NCBI RefSeq assembly: GCF_032883915.1
Contig: NZ_CP120717.1
Coordinates: forward strand, 2,115,697-2,179,696
Reading direction: 5' to 3'
Origin: Endozoicomonas sp. 8E
GTDB taxonomy: Bacteria; Pseudomonadota; Gammaproteobacteria; Pseudomonadales; Endozoicomonadaceae
Length of the DNA stretch: 64,000 nucleotides
Numbering within the stretch: the first letter of the stretch is position 1; the number at the start of each line of letters is the position of its first letter. Shown piece after piece: positions 1 to 10,308 of the stretch. The translations under genes and the position numbers were made by a program. The notes beneath the pieces are model-generated. The model searched no databases. It saw only the letters and a list, made by a program, of their open reading frames with translations, and was not told where the DNA came from.

Positions 1-3000
1 CGATGACCGCAGCTGCGTACTCTTTCATGCCGTCAACAGACTCTCTTATACCTGTCTGGTGAGTGGCCGCCACGGTCACAGGATTAAAGGCAGTCTGCAT
101 GAATTCATCAACCCCCTCATCAGACAGTATTCCGACAACGACTTTGAAGCGAGGCACGTCGACACCGTGCTTGTAGCCAAGCAAGTGTTCAAATTCGTCC
201 ACTGTCTGATAACCATCAACACCTCTGACGGCCTTTATATAGTTCTCAAGTTCAACCTTGCTGATCGAGCCTTCCCGCAGCAGAGTAATGATCTTGTTAG
301 CACTGGCAGAATGGGTAGCGAAGTATTCCGAAAAGCTTTCCAGATCCTCAGGTTCATGCTCGACGAAGTGAATGTCTGTTTTGCCCATGGCGCGAATTTC
401 GTCCTTGAATGGTTGAGACCCTATTTCCATCTCATACATGGCATTGAGCACCAGAATATCAACTTCATCCAGCGCATCCTCGGGCTGATCATACAGGGGC
501 TGGACAGGGTATTTCGGAAAGGTGGTCTTCAGGCTCTTAAAAACTTCCACAATCCGACTGGCCTGTTTAAATGTCACTTTGTCGTCGGCGTTTGCCTGTA
601 CGCGAATGGATGCAAATTCATCGTCAAAATTGAAAACCGGAAGAAATGGCATTCCCTTATCGCTCTCCATTGTTGCCAGGTGCAGGCCAATTGCGGCTTC
701 CATAGCTTGTTTTTTGAGAGGGTGCTGCTGCATGAAGTCCTTGATATCGGTCAGAAGTTTTGCCTGTTTCGATGAGTACCGGAAGGGACCACCGTCATTT
801 TCGACGGCTTCCTCTGCAGCTCTCAGGACTTCCCTTAATATCTCTAATTCCGCTTTTTTGCCCTCCGCTTCTCTTTTCAGACTCTGCTGTTTCCGTGTCA
901 GTTGCAGAATCTTGCCGCCAAAACCATCATCCCCACCCAGTTCCAGCTGTCTGTTTCTCAGGGCATCAATCCGGGCGTCATGGGAAGCAGTGGAGTCTGG
1001 CTTAAGACCCAGATTATTTTCAATGGCTTTAAGACTTGCTTCATGATCCTCCAGAGTTTCCAGTGCTTTTGATATTTTTACTTTTTTCTGTTCCGGGACT
1101 AAGTCCGGTATTTCTTTATTGTGTTCAAGATTGGTTTTAGGTTTCGGATCTATGTCTTTGGAGTTGTCAATCTCATGCAGGAATTGTGTAACCTGAATGT
1201 ACTTTCTCCTGGTTTCTGGCAATTCACCCTCTGCGTGATTGACTTTATCCTTACCATGAGACGCTTGATAGTCTCTAATGGCATTAATGTAATTAGCTCC
1301 TTCTAAATGATTATCATAGTCAAACTCAAAAGGGATTTTCACGGCGTTAATGATAGTGTTCAGTTGATGAATGAGGTCAACCCGTTTTTCTGCATAGTAT
1401 TCGCTTTCCTGAAGAAAACGTTCGATGTCGTTTAATAGGTCTTCAGGGGTTTGATTATCATTCTGTGTCAGGCCAAACCTGACATGAATGTCTTTCAGTG
1501 ACTTATTGAGAGCCGTAATGTAACTATCTCTGTCAGTGGGGACGTCAGTAGAATCTGCCAATACCTCCTGTTTACGATCAACAGCAGCCAGTTTGCGATG
1601 AAGTTCCTCCAGCTCAGTTTCAGCTTCTTCTATGCTTCCTTGCGCTCTGGCCAGCTCTTGATCAAGAACGTATCGGGGCTTAGGTCCCAGACGAGCCATT
1701 TGCCTGTCAAGCTCATTCTCAATGGCTGCAATGCGCTCATTAACATCGGGCTGACCCGCATTGAAAACCTCTTTATCCAGCCGCTCGAGTGTCGCTGCAA
1801 TCAGACGGTTCTGGTTTTTGAGAGGAGCATCTTCTTTATAATTCTCAATGTTGAGTTGACGAGCTATTTCATTGTTTCTATCTCTTTTGACACTTTCATG
1901 GTTATAGAGTTCGCCTGCTTCATCCGTTAATAACCAAATTTTGGTACTTAGAGCATCCTTTTTTTCATCCAGGCTGGCATCTTTTCTAAATTTTACTTTC
2001 AGGACATCAGCCAGTGTAGCAATGAAAAGCTGGCTTCTTTCTTTAGCCACAGAGTTTTCGCTAATGTCGATGTTCAGCTTTTCCTCTACAGCTTTTAGCA
2101 GCACTATCTGTTGTTTTGTGATTCGCTCATCGACATCTTCGACAAAAAAGTTAAGACGCCCTTGCAGCCTCGCAAGTTTTAATTTCCTTGTTTCGTAAGT
2201 CGGTGAGATGTTTTTGTTCCAGAGGCTAATATCTATATCTGCCAGCATTTTTTCGGTGACATCATCGCTCTCAAGTTTGCTACGAACCCTGTTAAGTCTC
2301 TCTGCGTTGTCATCCTCTTCATTGACTTTGATCCCGATGATTTCTTCTATGGTTTTGAGTATATGCAGCGCCTTTTCCTCTGCATCCTGTCTGACATCAT
2401 TGATGTATGTCTGAATTTCCTTAGAAATGGCGTGACGACAGTCATAGACATCGTTTTTTCTATCGAGGTCATCCATCTTCAGGGCTTTTTCCACAGCCGT
2501 CAGTTTCTCTACTACTTCAGGCATGGCTTTGGTATGGCCTGGTGATCTGATGTCTTCCGCTTCTTCTTTCAAATCTGCAAGAATATGAGATCTGTCGTGT
2601 ATTGGCTGTATCAGTGCCGACAGGTGCTGTTGAATGGACTGAAAGCGGGGACCCAGGTCGTTTTCATTATCTGGAGTAATACCGAGTTGGCCTTCAATAG
2701 CGGCCAGATTTGTTTTTACAGTGTCTTTGTCATTAAGTCTCTCTCTGATGCGTATGGCTTGTTCTTCGGGTGACTGGGTATCATCCCAGTGATCAATACC
2801 AAGCGCTTCTGCCAGCTCAAGGTTGCGAATTTTTATGGCTTTTTCTCTGGCATCACGAACTTCTTGTTTCAGTGCCGGAATTTGCGCGACTTCCTGCTGA
2901 AGTTTCTGCAACTGGTTTTGCACTCCTTCCAGCAATGAAAGAGTCCGTGCAAGCTTATGCTCAGCTTTAACTTCGATTTTTTGCCTGAGTTGAAGTGCCA

Positions 3001-4504
3001 GGGCTTCTTCCCTCACAACCAGCTGTCTGGCCATGTCGGCCCTGACTTTGGCAGCAAACGAATCGTCCTGGTAAGCAACATCGGTCTGTAATTCGGCGGC
3101 AACGGGGTTCAGAATACCCTGAACAAAATTCTGGTTCGTCAGAAGATCTCCAAGCACGGGTTTGAAGCTGAAGTGTTTTGCGAATTGCATCTGCAGCCAG
3201 GTTGGCGTGACGGCTAACGAAGTGACTCTGATGTGTTCTGGTGTGAGCTCAAATTGAGCGGCTGGAGATGCTTGAGTTGGAGTAGCACTGACCAATGCCT
3301 GCCGGAGAAATTCGTAGCATGCAAGTGTATTGATTGCCTGTTTATCTTCGTTTGTAAGCGCCGTTGGCTGTTCAGTACCGTGCCGCGCAACAATCTCCTC
3401 CAGCACTGCCATCTGCCTGCTTTGAATCACGTACTGGTAGGTTTGGACCTTACCTTTTCTAACCTTTGTTGCCACTGACGGGATGGGGTTGTCAGCCTCC
3501 GCTTCTTTCCAGAGGTTATAGAGGTTTTCTACAAAAGTGAGATCATGGGGATTTGGCTTCTGACCATGGAAGACGATAACCTCACCCGGAGCTTCTGCCA
3601 CTTCCAGCTTTGGGTAACCCGGGGGCACAGGATATAGCTGTTTGTTGCCCTTGACGTGGACAACATATCCGACGGGTTTGTTGTGTGCTAACAGTTCATT
3701 AAGAGCTTTCTGTTGTAAATCCCTTTTCAGAACGTGAACCTGGATATAGGCAGAAGCGGCGGCTGCCAGAAGAACATCATCATTGACAAAGAGTGATTGA
3801 CCCAGACGTTGCAGCTCAGGAGGCTGATCGCCCGCAGCGATAAGACGCATGAAGGTACGCCCATTCACTGCAACTTTTTCTACTTCAATGGTGGCAAGTT
3901 CGACATAGTGATCACTTGCGCCAAGGTCTCCTGCCTTGTCATCAGCTGCTCCCAGCACAGCATGCAGCAGTTGGGGGTGGGCGATTTTCGTTAATGGTTC
4001 TAATAATCGACAGCCAACTAATAGACGATGAACAGCCCAGACTAAATCCTGGTCGGTCATTGTGCCTCTGACTTCAATGACCAGTGTCTCTTCTTCAAGG
4101 TTATGAGTGAACCTGAAGATTCCTTTATTACCCACCTTCAGAATTTTGGTGTATTTCTGTGCAACGTCATTCTCGCCTGTTTCAAATTGATCAACAATGG
4201 AAACGCCACCATCAATATCATAAAGAATGTCTGTAAAGCCTACAGAGTGAATACCATAGCTCGTTCTGTCATGATCCTGATCAATGTAGAGGGTGGTAAT
4301 GGATTTGGGTATTGACTGCTGGTCATCCCCTACAACTGGCAGAACAGTGACTTCACTCTGGGTAAACTCCGCATGTCTATAGCTCAGAAAATTGACAGAT
4401 TTTGTCTGCAGCCTGCGACCGGCCAGTGCCGGTGTAGCTATCATGGAAGCACTGACGGCAACGGCCACTGCAAGGCTTAATACACCGGGGCGGACATGGG
4501 TCAT
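1..4504 (-). CDS. Gene 1: giant exported array protein, C-terminus cut by window edge
   Basis: The frame stays open from the ATG at 4504 to base 1 (1,501 residues), with no stop. Residues 1-28 form a Sec signal peptide ending TPALA before GRRLQ. The N-terminal domain runs to about 330, the IQSRQMAVLEEI and TPTWLQ helical boxes lie near 355 and 440, and a Q/E-rich coiled-coil stretch follows near 500-580 before LGIDHWDDTQSPEEQ. Central acidic helical modules continue to about 1,240, where the C-terminal domain begins (DFMQQHPLKKQ). By comparison with gene 2, roughly 390 residues are missing beyond the edge. The start codon overlaps the gene 2 stop as ATGA, and its GAGG ribosome-binding site lies inside gene 2, so translation is probably coupled. 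The usual PAGMKES box is changed to QTGIRES. Function is unknown. Confidence 0.93.
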   Translation of the reverse strand, partial: MTHVRPGVLSLAVAVAVSASMIATPALAGRRLQTKSVNFLSYRHAEFTQSEVTVLPVVGDDQQSIPKSITTLYIDQDHDRTSYGIHSVGFTDILYDIDGGVSIVDQFETGENDVAQKYTKILKVGNKGIFRFTHNLEEETLVIEVRGTMTDQDLVWAVHRLLVGCRLLEPLTKIAHPQLLHAVLGAADDKAGDLGASDHYVELATIEVEKVAVNGRTFMRLIAAGDQPPELQRLGQSLFVNDDVLLAAAASAYIQVHVLKRDLQQKALNELLAHNKPVGYVVHVKGNKQLYPVPPGYPKLEVAEAPGEVIVFHGQKPNPHDLTFVENLYNLWKEAEADNPIPSVATKVRKGKVQTYQYVIQSRQMAVLEEIVARHGTEQPTALTNEDKQAINTLACYEFLRQALVSATPTQASPAAQFELTPEHIRVTSLAVTPTWLQMQFAKHFSFKPVLGDLLTNQNFVQGILNPVAAELQTDVAYQDDSFAAKVRADMARQLVVREEALALQLRQKIEVKAEHKLARTLSLLEGVQNQLQKLQQEVAQIPALKQEVRDAREKAIKIRNLELAEALGIDHWDDTQSPEEQAIRIRERLNDKDTVKTNLAAIEGQLGITPDNENDLGPRFQSIQQHLSALIQPIHDRSHILADLKEEAEDIRSPGHTKAMPEVVEKLTAVEKALKMDDLDRKNDVYDCRHAISKEIQTYINDVRQDAEEKALHILKTIEEIIGIKVNEEDDNAERLNRVRSKLESDDVTEKMLADIDISLWNKNISPTYETRKLKLARLQGRLNFFVEDVDERITKQQIVLLKAVEEKLNIDISENSVAKERSQLFIATLADVLKVKFRKDASLDEKKDALSTKIWLLTDEAGELYNHESVKRDRNNEIARQLNIENYKEDAPLKNQNRLIAATLERLDKEVFNAGQPDVNERIAAIENELDRQMARLGPKPRYVLDQELARAQGSIEEAETELEELHRKLAAVDRKQEVLADSTDVPTDRDSYITALNKSLKDIHVRFGLTQNDNQTPEDLLNDIERFLQESEYYAEKRVDLIHQLNTIINAVKIPFEFDYDNHLEGANYINAIRDYQASHGKDKVNHAEGELPETRRKYIQVTQFLHEIDNSKDIDPKPKTNLEHNKEIPDLVPEQKKVKISKALETLEDHEASLKAIENNLGLKPDSTASHDARIDALRNRQLELGGDDGFGGKILQLTRKQQSLKREAEGKKAELEILREVLRAAEEAVENDGGPFRYSSKQAKLLTDIKDFMQQHPLKKQAMEAAIGLHLATMESDKGMPFLPVFNFDDEFASIRVQANADDKVTFKQASRIVEVFKSLKTTFPKYPVQPLYDQPEDALDEVDILVLNAMYEMEIGSQPFKDEIRAMGKTDIHFVEHEPEDLESFSEYFATHSASANKIITLLREGSISKVELENYIKAVRGVDGYQTVDEFEHLLGYKHGVDVPRFKVVVGILSDEGVDEFMQTAFNPVTVAATHQTGIRESVDGMKEYAAAVI

Positions 4505-7500
4505 TTGACTACCTCGAAGAAGGCACCCAGAGTGTAGGAGTAAGGAATACTTTCTGCGTGGGAAAACGACCATTTGGGCACATTTTCCCTGAAGTATTTC
4601 TCCCAGCCATTCTCAAATAGTTGCATGGTGTGATCGCGGCGTTCACGGAACTGAAGGTAATTTTCGTGTCGAGTCCAGCCATGTATCATGTCATTTGCTT
4701 CAACACGGTCTGTATAGGCTGCATCGGTTTCACCGAAGCGTTGTGGCGAAGCAATATCGTTACGTATCTCATATTCAGCGTCCGTTTCACCTGCGCCTCG
4801 CCAGCGATTAATCCTGTCAAGAGTGCGGCCCAGGGGGCCACCCAGCCATTGAGTGAGCATCTTGTTGTCGTTCATAAAGAAGTCGAAAGTGAGACCCGAT
4901 GCCAGAGCAAATCCGAAGGTTTGAGCACTGGTAAATCCGGATATAAGACCATGAGCGTATGCTCCAACAGTGGAAATGGGGCCCAGCACCAGACCCGCTG
5001 TGGCGGAGGCCAGCGTTTTCACTGTTTGTGGTGTTACCCTGTGTAGCAGGGGTACCTGAATCCCTTGTCCAGAACCCATGGATTTCACTATTTCGGGCAC
5101 CAGACGGAAAATGCTGCGATACATTTGAGGGTTGGCGTTGTACTGTCTGGCAAAGAGCATAGAACCGGTTCTCAACAGAATCACTGAAGAAGCGGCTTTG
5201 CCCAATGGCATGGCCAGCCCGCCCACTTCAGAAACTTTCTCAATGCCGTTGTGGTGGGCATATTGCGCGGTGCGATCGGGATCAACACCATAGTGTTCCA
5301 GCCAGTGCTGAAAAGGTATGAGCATCCGGTGCAGGTAATCCCCCCTGTTGGTCAGATCCAGAAGGTAGAGGAACGCCATGTTGGATAGGGACAGATCGGC
5401 AGCCTGCCAGACGGTATGGGTCGCCAGCAGGGGGTTGTAACTGGTGTAGTACCAGGTGACAGCCTGTACCAGGAAGGCTGAAGGTTTGACCCAATAATCA
5501 TTGAGCTGCCACTCAACCGCTGCAACGTGAGCCAGCATCAATGTGTTATGGATTGCCTTGATCAGGTCTGATTCAGACAGGCCAGCAACATTGGCATAAG
5601 GCGTCAGGGTATCCTGAAGATTGCTCAGGAAGGCTGTCGTCCTGCGGCCATTTTCAAAGGCAATATCGTCAAGAACGTAGTTGGCGATGACCGCAGCTGC
5701 ATATTCTTTCATGCCGACAACAGACTCTTTCATACCTGCCGGGTGAGTGGCCATCACGGTCACAGGATTAAAGGCAGCCTGAATGAATTCATCAACCCCC
5801 TCATCAGACAGTATCCCGACAACGACTTTGAAGCGAGACACGTCGACGCCGTGTTTGTAGCCAAGCAAGTGTTCAAATTCGTCCACTGTCTGATAACCAT
5901 CAATACCTCTGACGGCCTTTATGTAGTTCTCAAGTTCAACCTTGCTGATTGAGCCTTCCCGCAGCAGAGTAATGATCTTGTTAGCACTGGCAGAATGGGC
6001 AGCGAAGTATTCCGAGAAGCTATTCAGCTCTTCCGGTTCATGCCCGGCGAAGTCTATGGCGGTTTTGCCAATCCCGCGAATTTCGTCTTTGAATGGTTGA
6101 AACCCCATTTGCATCTCATACATGGCGTTGAGCACCATAATCTCGATTTCTTCCAACGTATCTTCGGGCTGACCTTCCGGGGAGGCGGTAGGGGATTTCG
6201 GAAAGGTGGTCTTCAGGCTCTTAAAAACTTCCACAATCTGACTGGCCTGTTTAAACGTCAGTTTGTCTCCGGCCATTGCCTGCACGCGAATGGATGCAAA
6301 TTCATCGTCAAAATTGAAAATCGAAAGAAATGGCATGGCCTTATCGTTCTCCATTGCTGCTCCTATCAGGTCAACTGCGGCTTCCAGAGCTTGTTTTTTG
6401 ATAGGGTGCTGCTGCATGAAGTCGTTCATATCGGCCAGAAGTTTTGCCTGTTTCTCTGAGTACTGGATGAGACTGCGGTCATTCTTGACGGCTTCTTCGG
6501 CAGCCTTCAGGACTTTTTCCATTCTCACAACGTCTGCTTTCCTGGCTTCAAGTTCAGCTTCCAGACGCATCTGAAGGGACGGTTCCTCAATCAGTTGCCG
6601 GATCTTGCCGCCAGTACCATCATCACCGCCCAGTTCTAGCTGTTTGTTTCTCAGGGCATTAATCCGTTGTTCATTGGTGTCAGAAGCGTCAGGTTCAAGA
6701 CCCACAGCTGCTTCAGTGGCTTCAAGAAACGCGTCATGATCCGCCAGGTCCTGTTTTGCACTTAATGCAGCTTGATATTTATGATGCAGGGCTGAATTCA
6801 GCCGATCCCGATCGATTTTATCTGAGCTTGATGGGTTCCCATTGATGTTTTCGTAGTCGAACATCTGCTGCTCTTTGCGAACCAGATTTTCTCGTGCAGC
6901 AACTTCTTCAGCCATTGCATTGGCTAAATCCATACTTTTTCTGTCGTGCTCACGCAGGAATTCCGTGACCTGAGCGTACTTTTTTCTGGTTAAAGGCAGT
7001 TCACCCCGTATTCCATCGATTTCATCGGCTGCGGCATGAAGCGGAGTGTATGTATAGCGATCAACAGCAAGAACGTAATTAGCTTCTTGCAGCGAAGCGG
7101 GGTCGCCATGTATTGAGACTTCCAGATTTGTTTTGGCGTTCAGTTTCTCAATGATTTTATATCGTACGTCTGCACTGTACCCCAGCAGGAAATTTATGAT
7201 CTCCTCTGCTCGCTCTTTATTGGTTTGTTCGTCACCTGCAGACAGGCCCAGCTCGGTCTGAAATTTTTTCATTTCCTGATTGAGAGCGATATTACCCCGG
7301 GCATGTTGGAGAAAAATACCCATTTTGCGGTCAGCCATTTCCAGCTCATTTTCAGCTTCTCTTACTGCTTGCCTGGCTCTGGCTACCTCACGATCAAGTA
7401 AGTATCGGGGTTTTGGTCCCAGCCGGGCCATTTGCCTGTCAAGCTCATTCTCAATGACTGCGATGCGCTCAGCGAAGGTAGGCCGAAACACTTTGTACAT

Positions 7501-10203
7501 CTCTTTGGTCATTTTTGAGAGTGTTTCTTCAATGAGATCGATCTGATCATTCACACAGGCATTATTTTTATAGTCTTCAATGTTGAGTTGATGAGCAATT
7601 TCATTGTTTATATCTCTTGATAAACCTTCATCTTCATAGCGGTGGAATATTTTTAACCTTAATTCCGAAATTCTGGACTTTAGGGCTTGCACATGTTTTT
7701 GTCTGCCGACATCTTTTTTTAATTCTACTTTCAGATCATCGGCCAGTTTAGCAATTAAAGCCTTGTCCCTTTTCCTGGCAGCAGCGTTTTCATTTGTGTC
7801 GATGCCCAGATCGTTCTCTAAATCTCGAAGCATCACACTCTGTCGTCCTTTGACTAGCAGATCTGCATCTTCGACATGAAAGGCAAGATGGGAATAAAGC
7901 AGGAGCTTCTCATGTTTACCTTTCCTTTTTTTGTAATCAGCAGGTTTGGTATCTTCTCTCCAGAGGGCATGATACTGCTGCTCCGTTATTTTTTTGATGA
8001 CATTATTGTCATCAAGTTTTTTACGAACCCTGTCAAGTCGTTCCAGTTTGTTATCACCTTCACTGACCTGAATCCCGAGTATTTCTTCTGCGGTTTTCAG
8101 CGTATCCAGCGCCTCTTCCTCTGCCCGCTGCTCAGCCTCGTTAAAGTATGTCTGAATTTTCTCAGAAATGGCGTTCCGACGATCATACACATCGCTGTCG
8201 CTATCGATGTCGACCATCTTCAGGGTTTTTTCCACAGCAGTGAGTTTCCGAAGTACTTCAGGGCGGTGGTCTGGCGTTTCAGCCTCTGTTCTGGTGCTCT
8301 GTTGCTGAAGATCTAAAGCATCTTCCACAGGCTGTCCTGTTGCAGCAAACCTTGTGGCAACTGATTGGTGGATTTCATGAATTTTTCTGCTGATAAGTCT
8401 GGACTGTTCTTCGGGGGGTTGAGTGACATCCAAGTCATCAATGCCAAGCTCTGCTGCCAGTTGCGCGTTGCGAGCTTTTGTGGCATCAGTTCTGGCATTG
8501 TGCACCTGTTTTTTTAGCAGTGGAATTTGATCGGCTACCCACCGAAGTGTCTTTATCTGGTTTTCCTGCTCTTCTACTCTGGCACGAAGCTGTGCAAGCT
8601 CATCCTCAAAATATTGCTTTAGTCCTGTTAATTCGTTTTGATCGGTGAGTTCGGCCTCTTTTGCCCTCAGCTTTTCCAGCTCGTTTTCCATTTCAATCAG
8701 CTGCAAGGCAAATTTGCGCCTGACTTTGGAAGCAAAGCCTTCCTGTTCGCTAAGAGGATCGTCAAAATAATCATCAGAAAATACGGCGATATCTGAGGTA
8801 ATTATTTGATGAATATTCTGAATGAAATCCCGGTTAGTCAGAAGATTTTCAAGTATGGGTTTGAATCTGAAGCGTCTTACGAGTTGGATATGCATCCAGG
8901 TCGGCGTGATGAACGACGAAATGAATCTGACGTGTGGCATCATGAATTTAAATTCATCAGCTCGATCTGAACTGGCACAGGTCAATGTTTGCTGGAGATA
9001 TTCATAATACGCAAGTGTCACGACTTTGCCATGGTATGAAAACGATGTATCTGCTGCACCATTGACAATTCCATTATCGTGCTCTGCAGCTAACTCCTCC
9101 AGCAGTGTTATCTGTCTGTTTCTAATGATGTTCTGGTAGCTTTTGACCTTGTCTTTTTTGACCTGTATCGTTTCTCGAGGGCGGGGACTGTTGTAGAACT
9201 CTTCCATCCAGACGTCATAGATACCTTCCATAAAAGCGATATCAGTCGGATTCTGCTTCTGACCACGGAAAACAATAATCTCCCCCGGGGTTTCAGTCAC
9301 TTCAAGTTTTGGAAAGCCCGCAGGCACAGGCTGAGCCAGCGTTTTATCCTCAGCGTTGATAACATAGCCGACGGGTTTCTGGCAGGACAAAAGTTTATTC
9401 AGAGTTTCCTGTTGTAAATCTTCACCCAGAACGTGAACCTGGGCATAGGCAGAGGTGGCTGCTGCTAAAAGCACCTCATCATTGACAAAGAGCGATTGAC
9501 CCAGGCGTTTCAGTTCAGGAGGCTGATCGCCTGCAGCGATAAGTCGCATGAAGGTGCGCCCGTTCACTTCAACCTGGTCTACTTCAATAGTGGCAAGGGC
9601 AACATAGTTCTCCATTTCGCCAAGGCTTCCTGCTCTTTCATTGGCACCTTTCAGCACGCTGACCAGATGTTCAGGGTTGGCAACTTTCGTAAACGGTTCT
9701 AATGGTTGGATATCACCTGATTGAGCACGAACAGCCGCAATTGAATTCTGATCGGTCATTCCTTTTCTGATTTCAATGACCAGTTTCTTTTCTGCAAGAT
9801 CATGGATGAACTTGAAGATCCCCTGATCACCGACCTTGAGGACTTTGGTGTATTTCTGAGCAACGTCATTATCGTCCGTTACAAACAGATCAACACTGGA
9901 AACGCCACCTTCGATGCCGGGAAGAACGTCTGTGAAGCCTTCAGAAGGAGCCTCGTAGCCCGCTCTGGCTTCAGTCTGATCGGGGTAGGTGGTTGTAAAG
10001 GATTTGGGTATGGGTTGCTGGTCATGACCTAATGTTGGCTGAACTATGACCTCACTCTGGGTAAACTCCACAGATTCATTGTCCAGAATATCAAAAGATT
10101 TTGTCTGCAGCCTGCGATCGGCCAGTGCCTGTGTACTAATGATGGAAGAGCTGATTACAATGGCTACTGCAAGGCTTAAGGTATTGGGGTGAGCAGTTGT
10201 CAT
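4501..10203 (-). CDS. Gene 2: giant exported array protein, 1,900 aa
   Basis: The signal peptide is residues 1-28 (hydrophobic LSLAVAIVISSS, ending QALA before DRRLQ). The N-terminal domain is about 29-330, the helical boxes IRNRQITLLEEL and TPTWMH lie near 355-470, and a coiled-coil-rich middle spans about 490-1,240, containing LGIDDLDVTQPPEEQ, an LGIDTNENAAARKR module and RIAVIENELDRQMARLGPKP. The full-length conserved C-terminal domain occupies about 1,241-1,890. Near its end a short direct repeat is plain: GETDAEY followed about 20 residues later by GETDAAY. The tail stops abruptly at EVVK, and its last codons are the leader of gene 1, so the usual tail and intergenic space have been deleted. 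The start is supported by a GAGG site 7 nt upstream. I do not recognise a known family. Confidence 0.95.
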   Translation of the reverse strand: MTTAHPNTLSLAVAIVISSSIISTQALADRRLQTKSFDILDNESVEFTQSEVIVQPTLGHDQQPIPKSFTTTYPDQTEARAGYEAPSEGFTDVLPGIEGGVSSVDLFVTDDNDVAQKYTKVLKVGDQGIFKFIHDLAEKKLVIEIRKGMTDQNSIAAVRAQSGDIQPLEPFTKVANPEHLVSVLKGANERAGSLGEMENYVALATIEVDQVEVNGRTFMRLIAAGDQPPELKRLGQSLFVNDEVLLAAATSAYAQVHVLGEDLQQETLNKLLSCQKPVGYVINAEDKTLAQPVPAGFPKLEVTETPGEIIVFRGQKQNPTDIAFMEGIYDVWMEEFYNSPRPRETIQVKKDKVKSYQNIIRNRQITLLEELAAEHDNGIVNGAADTSFSYHGKVVTLAYYEYLQQTLTCASSDRADEFKFMMPHVRFISSFITPTWMHIQLVRRFRFKPILENLLTNRDFIQNIHQIITSDIAVFSDDYFDDPLSEQEGFASKVRRKFALQLIEMENELEKLRAKEAELTDQNELTGLKQYFEDELAQLRARVEEQENQIKTLRWVADQIPLLKKQVHNARTDATKARNAQLAAELGIDDLDVTQPPEEQSRLISRKIHEIHQSVATRFAATGQPVEDALDLQQQSTRTEAETPDHRPEVLRKLTAVEKTLKMVDIDSDSDVYDRRNAISEKIQTYFNEAEQRAEEEALDTLKTAEEILGIQVSEGDNKLERLDRVRKKLDDNNVIKKITEQQYHALWREDTKPADYKKRKGKHEKLLLYSHLAFHVEDADLLVKGRQSVMLRDLENDLGIDTNENAAARKRDKALIAKLADDLKVELKKDVGRQKHVQALKSRISELRLKIFHRYEDEGLSRDINNEIAHQLNIEDYKNNACVNDQIDLIEETLSKMTKEMYKVFRPTFAERIAVIENELDRQMARLGPKPRYLLDREVARARQAVREAENELEMADRKMGIFLQHARGNIALNQEMKKFQTELGLSAGDEQTNKERAEEIINFLLGYSADVRYKIIEKLNAKTNLEVSIHGDPASLQEANYVLAVDRYTYTPLHAAADEIDGIRGELPLTRKKYAQVTEFLREHDRKSMDLANAMAEEVAARENLVRKEQQMFDYENINGNPSSSDKIDRDRLNSALHHKYQAALSAKQDLADHDAFLEATEAAVGLEPDASDTNEQRINALRNKQLELGGDDGTGGKIRQLIEEPSLQMRLEAELEARKADVVRMEKVLKAAEEAVKNDRSLIQYSEKQAKLLADMNDFMQQHPIKKQALEAAVDLIGAAMENDKAMPFLSIFNFDDEFASIRVQAMAGDKLTFKQASQIVEVFKSLKTTFPKSPTASPEGQPEDTLEEIEIMVLNAMYEMQMGFQPFKDEIRGIGKTAIDFAGHEPEELNSFSEYFAAHSASANKIITLLREGSISKVELENYIKAVRGIDGYQTVDEFEHLLGYKHGVDVSRFKVVVGILSDEGVDEFIQAAFNPVTVMATHPAGMKESVVGMKEYAAAVIANYVLDDIAFENGRRTTAFLSNLQDTLTPYANVAGLSESDLIKAIHNTLMLAHVAAVEWQLNDYWVKPSAFLVQAVTWYYTSYNPLLATHTVWQAADLSLSNMAFLYLLDLTNRGDYLHRMLIPFQHWLEHYGVDPDRTAQYAHHNGIEKVSEVGGLAMPLGKAASSVILLRTGSMLFARQYNANPQMYRSIFRLVPEIVKSMGSGQGIQVPLLHRVTPQTVKTLASATAGLVLGPISTVGAYAHGLISGFTSAQTFGFALASGLTFDFFMNDNKMLTQWLGGPLGRTLDRINRWRGAGETDAEYEIRNDIASPQRFGETDAAYTDRVEANDMIHGWTRHENYLQFRERRDHTMQLFENGWEKYFRENVPKWSFSHAESIPYSYTLGAFFEVVK
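4505..4519 (-). promoter_or_regulatory. Ribosome-binding site of gene 1 inside the end of gene 2
   Basis: GAGG (complement of 4512-4515) sits 7 nt before the ATG at 4504. The sequence GAGGTAGTCAAATGAC is the 3' end of the family leader, here fused to gene 2 coding sequence, so gene 2's last codons double as gene 1's ribosome-binding site. Confidence 0.8.
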
Positions 10204-10277
10204 TTTACGACCTCAGAGCTGAGAACTTTTATTACCGTGAAAAGTGATTGCTGCACCTGAGGAAGCAACTTTTAAAA
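10204..10277 (-). promoter_or_regulatory. Leader of gene 2 with palindrome over the Shine-Dalgarno
   Basis: Read towards the gene it contains AATCACTTTTCACGGTAAT, then CTCAGCTCTGAG (complement of 10212-10223), whose right arm is the GAGG ribosome-binding site 7 nt before the ATG. The same order recurs before most array genes. No convincing sigma-70 promoter is visible. Confidence 0.7.
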
Positions 10278-10308
10278 TCGCTCATGGCTGTTATTCGCTC
10301 ATGGCTGT
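10278..10308. repeat. Two copies of a 17-bp-period intergenic repeat (TCGCTCATGGCTGT)
   Basis: TCGCTCATGGCTGT occurs at 10278-10291 and 10295-10308. The second copy lies inside gene 3 and supplies its final residues and stop codon. Confidence 0.8.
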
